This document shows positions 1-5,395 of a stretch of DNA of 8,576 nt, in pieces. Origin of the DNA: Cellvibrio sp. (GTDB lineage Bacteria > Pseudomonadota > Gammaproteobacteria > Pseudomonadales > Cellvibrionaceae); contig DQHS01000172.1 in assembly GCA_003524365.1 (NCBI GenBank), positions 1-8,576 of the forward strand, given 5' to 3'. The position numbers and the translations under genes were made by a program. Each line of letters opens with the position of its first letter. Position 1 is the stretch's first letter. A model generated the notes under the pieces. The model did not search any database, was not told the origin of the DNA, and worked only from the letters and a program-made list of their open reading frames with translations.

Positions 1-39
1 GTCAGATCAAGTCTGAGCTAGTACACTTCATTATCTAAG

Positions 40-789
40 TTAGGCCTCCAAAGCATCTATATGCACTCTTAACCTATCACGCAGTGCATATCGATTTTTT
101 CCATAATGCACCTCTCGATGACAATGCGGACAAAGAGCGGCTGCATTAATAAATGTGTCATCTCCTTCCTCGCTTAATGGCACGACATGATGCACTTCTA
201 AGTATGGACTATCATCGTCACGAGCAAACAACTCGCGAGTACAATCCGGCATTTCACACTGTCCATCCGATCGAAGTAATACTGCTGCAACAATATAAGG
301 GTTCCGAACAAATTCAGCTCTTTCTATAGATCGCTTTGCTGGTTTGCCTGTTGCAGCCATTGCAAGATCAAAGATGACCTCCCTATTCGCACATTTTATG
401 ATCTCTTGAGATGCCATAACCTGAGAAACGGGAGCAAAATCCAACTTAGCTGCAAAAAGCTGGGATCCAATATTACCTATTAGAACTTTATCTCCTTGAG
501 CTAGCCATGAACTGATAATGCCATGCCCCATTCGCGGCTCTGGATTGCGATCCGCATCAGGAGATCTTTCGGAATAATAATACGATGACGATACTATTGA
601 TGTAACCGGATCAAAAAGTACCGTAACTTCGAAGCTCGGTGCCGGCCGTTCATCAGCGGGTAAAATGCCAGCAGCTTCTATTGCAAGGCGTTGCTTTCCA
701 TTAGGCAGGTATGCACTTTTTGTTTTATCTGTTTTAGTTACTTTTTTTATTCCAAAATTATCAAAGACTGCATTCCAATCAACCATCAT
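40..789 (-). CDS. HNH endonuclease, candidate restriction enzyme of the dcm/vsr cassette
   Basis: A 249-aa protein whose C-terminal third is a zinc-type HNH (beta-beta-alpha-metal) nuclease module. Cys178 and Cys183 form the first zinc pair, LEVHH places His200-His201 on the metal/catalytic strand, Asn215 is the central N, and CPHCHREVH gives Cys220, Cys223, His224 and His228. Residues 1-160 form a separate domain I do not recognise; it is rich in beta-type sequence around 52-72 and 100-118 and could bind DNA. The gene is divergent from the dcm homologue, 217 bp away, which is the usual context for a restriction partner. Two ATGs lie in tandem (789 and 786); an AGGA at 795-798 sits 5 or 8 nt upstream, so the start may be one codon in. 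The HNH fold is clear. Restriction of CCWGG is inferred from the neighbour only; a methyl-dependent nuclease or an unrelated HNH protein remain possible. Confidence 0.85.
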   Translation of the reverse strand: MMVDWNAVFDNFGIKKVTKTDKTKSAYLPNGKQRLAIEAAGILPADERPAPSFEVTVLFDPVTSIVSSSYYYSERSPDADRNPEPRMGHGIISSWLAQGDKVLIGNIGSQLFAAKLDFAPVSQVMASQEIIKCANREVIFDLAMAATGKPAKRSIERAEFVRNPYIVAAVLLRSDGQCEMPDCTRELFARDDDSPYLEVHHVVPLSEEGDDTFINAAALCPHCHREVHYGKNRYALRDRLRVHIDALEA

Positions 790-893
790 CCAAATCCTAA
801 GTATTCAGCCATCGAGCAACTGTTTTGAAGAGTACTCATCTTTAAAATTGAGTCAATACGTTCACGATCTGATCACATACTACTCTTGCAGCG

Positions 894-922
894 TTGCTTT
901 GCGCAGAAATAGCCACCATGAT
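894..922 (+). promoter_or_regulatory. Weak candidate promoter for dcm-vsr
   Basis: TTGCTT (894-899) and CATGAT (917-922) are separated by 17 bp. Transcription would start near 930 and would place the whole 949-997 palindrome in the leader of the mRNA. Both boxes are poor matches to consensus, and an alternative -10, TATACA at 929-934, lacks a good -35. This is offered as a possibility only. Confidence 0.2.
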
Positions 923-948
923 ACTGTATATACATACAAATCATTTGA

Positions 949-997
949 CTCTCTGGGTCAAGTGTGTGATAGTTTTTCACACACTTGACCCAGAGAG
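949..997. promoter_or_regulatory. Perfect 21-bp inverted repeat just upstream of dcm
   Basis: The left arm (949-969) and right arm (977-997) are exact reverse complements over 21 bp around a 7-nt loop (970-976). No T-run follows, so it is not an ordinary terminator. The right arm includes most of the dcm Shine-Dalgarno sequence (992-998), and the start codon is 9 nt beyond the palindrome. As DNA it could be an operator for the methyltransferase itself: M.EcoRII-type enzymes are known to repress their own genes. As RNA it would be a very stable hairpin hiding the ribosome binding site. It contains no CCWGG, so regulation would not rely on methylation of the enzyme's own site here. Confidence 0.8.
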
Positions 998-998
998 G
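992..998 (+). promoter_or_regulatory. Ribosome binding site of dcm, inside the palindrome
   Basis: AGAGAGG lies 8 nt before the ATG at 1007 and supports that start. All but its last base is paired in the 21-bp hairpin if the transcript begins upstream of 949. Confidence 0.6.
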
Positions 999-1006
999 AT
1001 CAATAA

Positions 1007-2401
1007 ATGATCTCCCCCCAAGATGACCTTTCCTTTTTAAATACCTTATTAGAAATTTATGATCAAAAATTCATCGCCGACACGTTAAACAGTCTTGGCG
1101 AGGATAAATGGTCCAGAGAATCTATAAATCGATGGTGTAATGGAAAGGCAAAATGCAAATTTTCCAGTAGAGAATTGAATCACCTCCGAACGCTGTTTCC
1201 CTCTCGTCCAAAACAAGACAACTACGAATTCACATTTATTGACCTGTTCGCTGGTATTGGCGGGTTGAGAAAAGGATTTGATAACATCGGAGGTAAATGT
1301 GTCTTTACCTCCGAATGGAATCCCTATGCAGTTAAAACCTACAAAGCCAATCATTACTGTGATCCCGCAGAACATATTTTTAATTCTGATATTCGCGATG
1401 TAACTTTAAGTAATGATGAATCTATTGATATAGAACAGGCTTACGAGCACATTCGGAAAAAAATTCCCGACCACGATGTTCTTCTTGCAGGGTTTCCTTG
1501 CCAGCCATTCTCTCTTGCAGGTGTCTCAAAGAAAAATGCACTTGGAAGGACGCACGGTTTCGAATGCGAAACCCAAGGTACATTATTTTTTGATGTTGCT
1601 CGTATTATTGCAGCTAAAAAACCTGCTGCATTTTTGTTGGAGAATGTAAAAAACCTAAAAAGTCATGACAAGGGTAAAACATTTAAAGTTATAACAGACA
1701 CGCTTGATGATCTTGGCTATTGGGTTGCTGATGTAGAAATTATGAAGCCAAATGATCCAAAGATTATTGATGCGAAGAATTTCGTTCCGCAACATAGAGA
1801 AAGAATTGTTTTAGTAGGCTTCAGAAAAGACCTTAATGTTCATGAAGGTTTCACCTTGAAGGGCGTCGAAAAATTTTATCCGAAAATCAAACCGTTATTT
1901 AAAGATATTCTTGATAAGAAAGTAGATAAAAAGTACATCCTTACTCCAAAGCTTTGGGAATATCTTTACAATTACTCCAAAAAACACAAAGAGAAAGGCA
2001 ATGGATTTGGATATGGCCTTGTAAATCCAAAAGATAAAAAATCCTGTGCCAGAACACTATCCGCAAGGTATCACAAAGACGGCTCGGAAATTCTCGTCGA
2101 TAGAGGCTGGGATCTTGAATTAGGTGAAGCTAACTTTGATGATGCAACAAATCAAAGCAAACGACCAAGAAGATTAACTCCCAGAGAGTGTGCAAGATTA
2201 ATGGGTTTTGACAAGCCAGATGAAAACGAATTTAGAATCCCGGTATCAGACACTCAAGCATATAAACAGTTTGGAAATTCTGTAGTTGTACCTGTTTTTG
2301 AAGCCGTGGCACAACTAATGAAGAGCAGAATTTTAGCCGCAAAAAATAAGTTAAGGAAAACGAAAGCAACCATAAAGAAAGCTAGTGCTATAGCTGCATA
2401 A
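1007..2401 (+). CDS. dcm: DNA (cytosine-5-)-methyltransferase, Dcm/M.EcoRII type (predicted CCWGG)
   Basis: A 464-aa enzyme that transfers a methyl group from S-adenosylmethionine to C5 of cytosine in DNA. The canonical motifs are intact: motif I FIDLFAGIGG (77-86, cofactor), motif IV PCQPFS (164-169, with nucleophile Cys165), motif VI ENV (212-214), motif VIII QHRER (262-266), motif IX RRLTPRECARLMGF (388-401) and motif X with QFGNSVVVP (421-429). From memory the sequence runs nearly collinear with E. coli Dcm, including the target-recognition region at about 275-370 (for example KYILTP, GNGFGYG, RTLSARY), so CCWGG methylated at the inner C is the likely specificity. Residues 1-70 match the N-terminal extension of Dcm/M.EcoRII; N-terminal extensions in related enzymes serve autoregulation. 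Start supported by the RBS at 992-998. Forms an operon with vsr, as in E. coli. The low GC relative to the right half of the window fits horizontal acquisition. Confidence 0.96.
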   Translation: MISPQDDLSFLNTLLEIYDQKFIADTLNSLGEDKWSRESINRWCNGKAKCKFSSRELNHLRTLFPSRPKQDNYEFTFIDLFAGIGGLRKGFDNIGGKCVFTSEWNPYAVKTYKANHYCDPAEHIFNSDIRDVTLSNDESIDIEQAYEHIRKKIPDHDVLLAGFPCQPFSLAGVSKKNALGRTHGFECETQGTLFFDVARIIAAKKPAAFLLENVKNLKSHDKGKTFKVITDTLDDLGYWVADVEIMKPNDPKIIDAKNFVPQHRERIVLVGFRKDLNVHEGFTLKGVEKFYPKIKPLFKDILDKKVDKKYILTPKLWEYLYNYSKKHKEKGNGFGYGLVNPKDKKSCARTLSARYHKDGSEILVDRGWDLELGEANFDDATNQSKRPRRLTPRECARLMGFDKPDENEFRIPVSDTQAYKQFGNSVVVPVFEAVAQLMKSRILAAKNKLRKTKATIKKASAIAA

Positions 2402-2407
2402 TACGAA

Positions 2408-2860
2408 ATGGATGTTGTCGATAAGCAAAAACGCTCCGCAATGATGGCCGGAATCAAGGGCAAAAATACCCTTGGAGAAATAACTATACGCAAAGGACTG
2501 CATAATCTGGGATTTCGCTACCAATTACACAGAAAAGACCTTCCCGGAAAACCAGACTTGGTTTTCCCCAAGCATCACGCCGTAATTTTTGTAAATGGCT
2601 GCTTCTGGCACGCACACGGATGTCACATATTCAAATGGCCATCGACCCGCGTTGAGTTTTGGAAGGAAAAGATAGGTGCAAATAAAATCCGCGATGAACG
2701 AAATATTCAAGCTTGTATAGCAATGGGTTGGAAAGTATTAGTAATTTGGGAATGTGCTTTGAAAGGAAAGTTTCGTCGCAATTTAAACGAAGTTATTCAT
2801 ACCACCGCCAACTGGCTTTTATACGACTCTCAATCTGCGGAAATTAAAGGAAAGATGTGA
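2408..2860 (+). CDS. vsr: Very short patch repair endonuclease Vsr
   Basis: A 150-aa nicking enzyme that cuts 5' of the T in T:G mismatches made by deamination of 5-methylcytosine in Dcm sites, starting very short patch repair. The catalytic and zinc residues are all present, one position before those of E. coli Vsr: Asp50 in LPGKPDLVF, Cys65 and His68 in NGCFWHAHGC, then His70, Cys72 and Cys116 in IWECAL. The TRVEFWKEKIG segment (80-90) is also family-typical. The gene begins 6 nt after the dcm stop, with no clear Shine-Dalgarno of its own, so translation is probably coupled to dcm; in E. coli the two genes overlap instead. The length is close to the E. coli protein (156 aa). It is the expected companion of a CCWGG methylase and strengthens that specificity call. 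Confidence 0.95.
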   Translation: MDVVDKQKRSAMMAGIKGKNTLGEITIRKGLHNLGFRYQLHRKDLPGKPDLVFPKHHAVIFVNGCFWHAHGCHIFKWPSTRVEFWKEKIGANKIRDERNIQACIAMGWKVLVIWECALKGKFRRNLNEVIHTTANWLLYDSQSAEIKGKM

Positions 2861-2926
2861 CTTATAGTCTGTAGACTCCACATTGCCAGAATCCCATAAT
2901 AATTAAAAATTAACGGGAGATTCGTA

Positions 2927-3196
2927 ATGAAAAATCATCCAGTAGTCGAACATCTAATTGGTAGCATTGAAGAGAAATTTGAAAGCTACGAAATTTATAT
3001 CGAAAATAATCCTGACCATTATCGCGGTGGTTATGAATGGTCAGTTTGCAAAGATGATGAGATGTTAGATTCTGACTTGGCCTTCAGTATAGAAAGTGCC
3101 ATCACTGAAGCAAAAGACTCGATCCTCGCGTTGGATAAAAATGAGGATTATATGCGCTCGACATATAATCCCCTTCCTCTAAAATCCCCTTCATAA
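2927..3196 (+). CDS. Hypothetical 89-aa acidic protein
   Basis: I do not recognise this protein. It is small and acidic, with no signal peptide, membrane segment or cysteine-pair motif. Residues 16-45 look like an alpha/beta segment (EKFESYEIYIENNPDHYRGG then a YEWSVCKD strand), followed by a helix at about 51-70 and a short proline-rich tail (NPLPLKSPS). A good ribosome binding site, GGGAGA at 2915-2920, lies 6 nt before the ATG and makes a real gene likely. It starts 66 bp after vsr on the same strand and could be read from the same transcript, but nothing in its sequence ties it to DNA modification. Its AT-rich composition resembles the dcm region more than the genes to the right. Confidence 0.7.
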   Translation: MKNHPVVEHLIGSIEEKFESYEIYIENNPDHYRGGYEWSVCKDDEMLDSDLAFSIESAITEAKDSILALDKNEDYMRSTYNPLPLKSPS

Positions 3197-3208
3197 ACTC
3201 CAAGTGAG

Positions 3209-3238
3209 CTCAAATAGCCAACATCTGCGCTATTTGAG
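3209..3238. repeat. Stem-loop after the 2927 gene
   Basis: CTCAAATAGC (3209-3218) and GCTATTTGAG (3229-3238) form a perfect 10-bp inverted repeat with a 10-nt loop, 12 nt after the stop codon. No T-run follows directly, so it may be a weak terminator, an mRNA-end stabiliser or an operator. Confidence 0.55.
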
Positions 3239-3241
3239 TCA

Positions 3242-3270
3242 AGCAATTTGCTTTGTAAAAAAGCATTGCT
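3242..3270. repeat. Second, imperfect stem-loop
   Basis: AGCAAT (3242-3247) pairs with ATTGCT (3265-3270), and GCTTT pairs with AAAGC inside it after a 2-nt bulge. With the 3209-3238 stem-loop it may form a double transcription stop between the 2927 and 3353 genes. Confidence 0.35.
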
Positions 3271-3352
3271 CTAACATGAATTAATCGATACGACCACCGC
3301 GCCAGCCACATCAAACCGGCCCGCCCACCTTTAACACTTACAGGGATTTTTT

Positions 3353-3616
3353 ATGTCTCTATTGCCAGAGCAACACTCCACAACAGATCCACCAACATCC
3401 ACTTTACTCACCAGTGAGTTGATCGCGTTTAATGATCACTTTGTTGAATTTCAGGGTGCTTGTGCATTTTTGTGTGATTCGATTATTGCGCTGACTACAG
3501 CGCAATTGGAATTGGATAAAGCGAGTGTGCATGGTTTGCATATGTATGCGGGGCAGGTGAAGCAGCGGGGGCAGGTGTTGAAGGAGCGGTTGCAGGAATT
3601 GAGGGGGAAACGGTAA
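3353..3616 (+). CDS. Small helical protein, paralogue of the 5396 gene product
   Basis: An 87-aa protein of unknown function. A polar, Ser/Thr/Pro-rich start (1-20) is followed by what look like two amphipathic helices (about 21-50 and 60-84) joined by a short turn. It shares a distinctive pattern with the protein at 5396: FVxxxGxCAxLC (here residues 30-41) and about 18 residues later HGLHMYAGQ (60-68), then a basic helix ending near ELRGKR. Two cysteines spaced four apart face one side of the first helix. AGGGA at 3342-3346, 6 nt before the ATG, supports the start. The stop codon directly abuts a REP-like hairpin, and the Xre-type gene at 3657-4310 is convergent. The layout (small helical protein near an Xre regulator) repeats twice more in the window. 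An accessory or partner role to those regulators is a guess. Confidence 0.75.
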   Translation: MSLLPEQHSTTDPPTSTLLTSELIAFNDHFVEFQGACAFLCDSIIALTTAQLELDKASVHGLHMYAGQVKQRGQVLKERLQELRGKR

Positions 3617-3647
3617 CCCGTATTTCGCTAGGCTCCATATGGGCTAC
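3617..3647 (-). repeat. REP-like element, copy A
   Basis: Read on the minus strand this is GTAG, then a 7-bp stem (CCCATAT with CCCGTAT's complement) around a 13-nt loop. The plus strand reads CCCGTAT (3617-3623), loop, ATATGGG (3637-3643), CTAC (3644-3647). It begins at the base after the stop codon of the 3353 gene and lies between two convergent genes only 40 bp apart. GTAG at the foot of a hairpin is the hallmark of REP sequences handled by RAYT transposases. Confidence 0.65.
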
Positions 3648-3656
3648 GTGTTGGTT

Positions 3657-4310
3657 TTATTCGACGTTATCTTTCGCATCTTCTATTGCTTGAATCAGGT
3701 AATTGGGTTGATCGGTGCCGAGGCGGATAAATGAGCCGCCTTTCAGTTCGATTTCAACTCCCAGCAAGCCGGATACGTTGTAGATCCAGCCGGTGCCGTA
3801 GGCGTGGATGCCAAATCCCATCCAGATGGGATTTTTTACTTTTCGGCATTGGCCAACTTCTTCCAGTGGCAGACTCTTTTTGAATAGACCGGGGCCGAAA
3901 TACCAACTGATTTCGCTTTCATTTACTTCGATGGTCATGGAGCTGAATGCAATCGCGACCAGAGTGAGTACACCAAACAGAACGCCGATGCCCGCTGCAG
4001 GAAGCGCTACTACGAGGTCATTAATCACCAACACCAATGCCGCAACCATTGGTATACCAGCAAAAGTAACAAAGCCCCATTGTTTATGTTTGTAGGCTTG
4101 ATAGGCGCCGTCGCGCCAAAACAACGTATCGGCTTCTACATTAAAAACGGCGGCGAGAGCTTTGATGGATTCTTGCGAGCCGCTGCCGCGCGCTTCCAAT
4201 CGCTGGATGGTGCGCAACCCGAGGCCGCTAATTTCGGCGAGCTGCTCTTGTGACCATAAACGCTCGGTGCGGTATTTTCTAATCAGTGATGATTTTGCTT
4301 TCATATCCAT
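3657..4310 (-). CDS. Membrane-anchored Xre-family regulator with a C-terminal PH-like domain
   Basis: A 217-aa protein in three parts. Residues 8-64 are an Xre/Cro-type helix-turn-helix (WSQEQLAEISGLGLRTIQRLE), expected to bind DNA. Residues 79-100 and 104-124 are two hydrophobic stretches long enough to span the inner membrane as a hairpin, with a short intervening loop. Residues 125-217 are a soluble beta-rich domain with MTIEVNESEISWYFGPGLFKKSLPLEEV and GWIYNVSGLLGVEIEL-type sequence, which resembles the small bacterial PH-like domains that follow two-helix membrane anchors. The likely topology puts both soluble domains in the cytoplasm. This suggests a one-component membrane-tethered regulator; signal and targets are unknown. 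Tandem ATGs at 4310 and 4304 make the exact start uncertain. It is convergent with the 3353 gene across REP copy A. Confidence 0.85.
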   Translation of the reverse strand: MDMKAKSSLIRKYRTERLWSQEQLAEISGLGLRTIQRLEARGSGSQESIKALAAVFNVEADTLFWRDGAYQAYKHKQWGFVTFAGIPMVAALVLVINDLVVALPAAGIGVLFGVLTLVAIAFSSMTIEVNESEISWYFGPGLFKKSLPLEEVGQCRKVKNPIWMGFGIHAYGTGWIYNVSGLLGVEIELKGGSFIRLGTDQPNYLIQAIEDAKDNVE

Positions 4311-4469
4311 CTTTCATTACTCCAGGTACATTTATCCAAGTGATTTGATGTGGAGTAAATTACCTGAAGCGTTTTTAATTACGTGACGCCACCAACCTGC
4401 CAATCGCCCGCCACACCAGAAGACGATGATCAAGTCCAGCTATGGAAGGATAAGTTTGGAACAGTTGTC

Positions 4470-4501
4470 TGCGTAATCGAGAAAGGCTTCCTACGGGCTA
4501 C
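4470..4501 (-). repeat. REP-like element, degenerate copy B
   Basis: The end GGCTTCCTACGGGCTAC (4485-4501) matches the GTAG foot, right stem and part of the loop of the other copies; the left stem is eroded to GCGTA (4471-4475), leaving about 4 pairs. Same orientation as copy A. Confidence 0.45.
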
Positions 4502-4568
4502 GTTGAAAAATGTACAGGCTATTTCCACAAAGCATCTCTAGGCACTGCAAAACAATTTTTTATGGCGA

Positions 4569-4589
4569 GCGGTAAAGGGTTGTTACCGC
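4569..4589. repeat. Short stem-loop in the intergenic region
   Basis: GCGGTAA (4569-4575) and TTACCGC (4583-4589) are perfect 7-bp arms around a 7-nt loop. No T-run follows. Its role is unknown. Confidence 0.4.
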
Positions 4590-4675
4590 CGTATAACAAA
4601 ATCCCGCCTTGAAATTGTGGCCCCGCCAACGCGGCAAGCCGGTTAAGGCCAGCACCGTCTTTGAGCTGTTAGCGT

Positions 4676-4743
4676 CCAATTGCCTATTATGTTATCGGCT
4701 AATTGCCTATTTGATTGTGTCCAATGCTATTTGTAATGGGTGT
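4676..4743 (+). repeat. Three imperfect direct repeats of 22-23 bp
   Basis: CCAATTGCCTATT begins at 4676, CTAATTGCCTATT at 4699 and CCAATGCTATTTG at 4721, so the units are 23 and 22 bp apart, about two turns of the helix. A weaker fourth unit (CAATGGGTTTG) may follow from 4744. Such spacing suits a row of protein binding sites on one DNA face, but the units are degenerate and no partner is evident. Confidence 0.35.
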
Positions 4744-4800
4744 CAATGGGTTTGTTATTGGTTTTTATACGTCGAACCGCTGATTTTCATTAAATAGAAT

Positions 4801-5187
4801 CTATTCCAAAAACGAATCCAACAGTTTCAACATAGCCGTGCGCTGGCTTTGGGTAAGGCGCGGCCAGAAGTTTTGCAGTGAGTGGATTTCTTCTTCAATA
4901 ATGTGGCGCAAATAGTGTGAGGTTGGTTCTTTTATTAATAAAGGTACGGACTGTTCCGGGGTGCAATCCAGAAAAAACCAGGAGATGGGGATGCCCAGAC
5001 ATTGGGAAAGCAAATATAGCTGGGAGGCGCTGAGTTTATTTTCGCCATTTTCATAGCGGGAAATTTGTTGCTGGGTGGAGCCTATGGATTCCGCCAGTGC
5101 AACGGCGCTGACATTGGCTTGCATGCGAAGTTTTTTAAGGCGCTGGCCGATTTGGCGGTCCAGTTCTGAGACGGCAGGTTTTGCCAT
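4801..5187 (-). CDS. Xre-family transcriptional regulator
   Basis: A 128-aa protein. Residues 11-70 form a clear Xre/Cro helix-turn-helix (IGQRLKKLRMQANVSAVALA, then STQQQISRYENGENKLSASQ as the recognition helix and its flank). The remaining 58 residues are helical and carry no known sensor motif; they probably dimerise (LRHIIEEEIHSLQNF, TAMLKLLDSFLE). ATG at 5187 is chosen because the HTH begins shortly after it; the upstream ribosome binding site is weak. A perfect 7-5-7 dyad at 5208-5226, only 20 bp from the start codon, is a good candidate autoregulatory operator. The gene is divergent from the small helical protein gene at 5396 across 208 bp, so one bound regulator could control both. 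This mirrors the arrangement at 5776/6141. Confidence 0.9.
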   Translation of the reverse strand: MAKPAVSELDRQIGQRLKKLRMQANVSAVALAESIGSTQQQISRYENGENKLSASQLYLLSQCLGIPISWFFLDCTPEQSVPLLIKEPTSHYLRHIIEEEIHSLQNFWPRLTQSQRTAMLKLLDSFLE

Positions 5188-5207
5188 GGCAAGTCATCCG
5201 GATACAG

Positions 5208-5226
5208 GTGAATCGGCTTGATTCAC
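5208..5226. promoter_or_regulatory. Candidate operator (7-5-7 dyad)
   Basis: GTGAATC (5208-5214) and GATTCAC (5220-5226) are perfect inverted arms with a 5-bp centre. It sits 20 bp upstream of the Xre gene at 5187, where a repressor would block that gene's promoter. Binding by that Xre protein is inferred from position. Confidence 0.5.
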
Positions 5227-5354
5227 ACGGTTGACGGCTATGGTAGTTATGCACTAAGATCTATTCATCAACATAAGTGTGTTAAAACAAGACAATAAAC
5301 ACGTTTAATGATGTAGTCAGGCGGCTGGTTGATAGTAATTAGGGGATTGGTGTA

Positions 5355-5367
5355 CACGTTTTACGTG
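5355..5367. promoter_or_regulatory. Small dyad upstream of the 5396 gene
   Basis: CACGT (5355-5359) and ACGTG (5363-5367) flank TTT, followed by AACGTT at 5370-5375. It lies 28 bp before the start codon, inside the expected promoter zone of the 5396 gene, and could be a second binding site. It differs from the 5208-5226 dyad. Confidence 0.3.
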
Positions 5368-5380
5368 ATAACGTTAATCG

Positions 5381-5389
5381 GGAAGAGGG
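5381..5389 (+). promoter_or_regulatory. Ribosome binding site deciding the 5396 start
   Basis: GGAAGAGGG ends 6 nt before ATG 5396. The TTG at 5390 would touch it directly and is therefore unlikely to be the start codon. Confidence 0.6.
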
Positions 5390-5395
5390 TTGGCA

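Larger units (their letters stand above)
4311..4800. other. 490-bp region without a credible gene
   Basis: Just upstream of the Xre gene at 4310 are inverted arms TTACTCC (4317-4323) with GGAGTAA (4352-4358) and CAGGTA (4323-4328) with TACCTG (4361-4366), which may be operator half-sites. Further on are a degenerate REP-like copy (4470-4501), a short stem-loop GCGGTAA/TTACCGC (4569-4575 and 4583-4589), and imperfect 22-23-bp direct repeats (4676-4743). The only long open frame needs a TTG start and has no ribosome binding site. It may be decayed sequence. Confidence 0.5.

Noticed and set aside
2..16. Short inverted repeat TCAGA/TCTGA after the HNH gene
   Set aside because: Only five pairs and no T-run; too weak to call a terminator, and the window edge cuts off the context.
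665..988. Plus-strand open frame of 107 codons
   Set aside because: It overlaps the HNH gene and then runs through the promoter region and palindrome; no ribosome binding site and no recognisable protein.
1085..1375. Minus-strand open frame within dcm
   Set aside because: Antisense to a clearly conserved methyltransferase; sequence looks random.
2254..2710. Two minus-strand open frames over the dcm-vsr junction
   Set aside because: Antisense to conserved parts of dcm and vsr with no independent support.
3808..4386. Plus-strand open frames opposite the membrane-anchored Xre gene
   Set aside because: Shadows of the minus-strand gene; low-complexity, unlike a folded protein.
4591..4760. Possible integron attC site (TAACAAA near 4594 and GTTAGCG or TTTGTTAT further on)
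   Set aside because: The ends do not fit RYYYAAC and GTTRRRY, the inner arms do not pair, and the span of about 160 bp is too long for the weak match.
4609..4797. Plus-strand 62-codon frame with a TTG start
   Set aside because: No ribosome binding site and it runs through degenerate direct repeats; composition unlike a protein.
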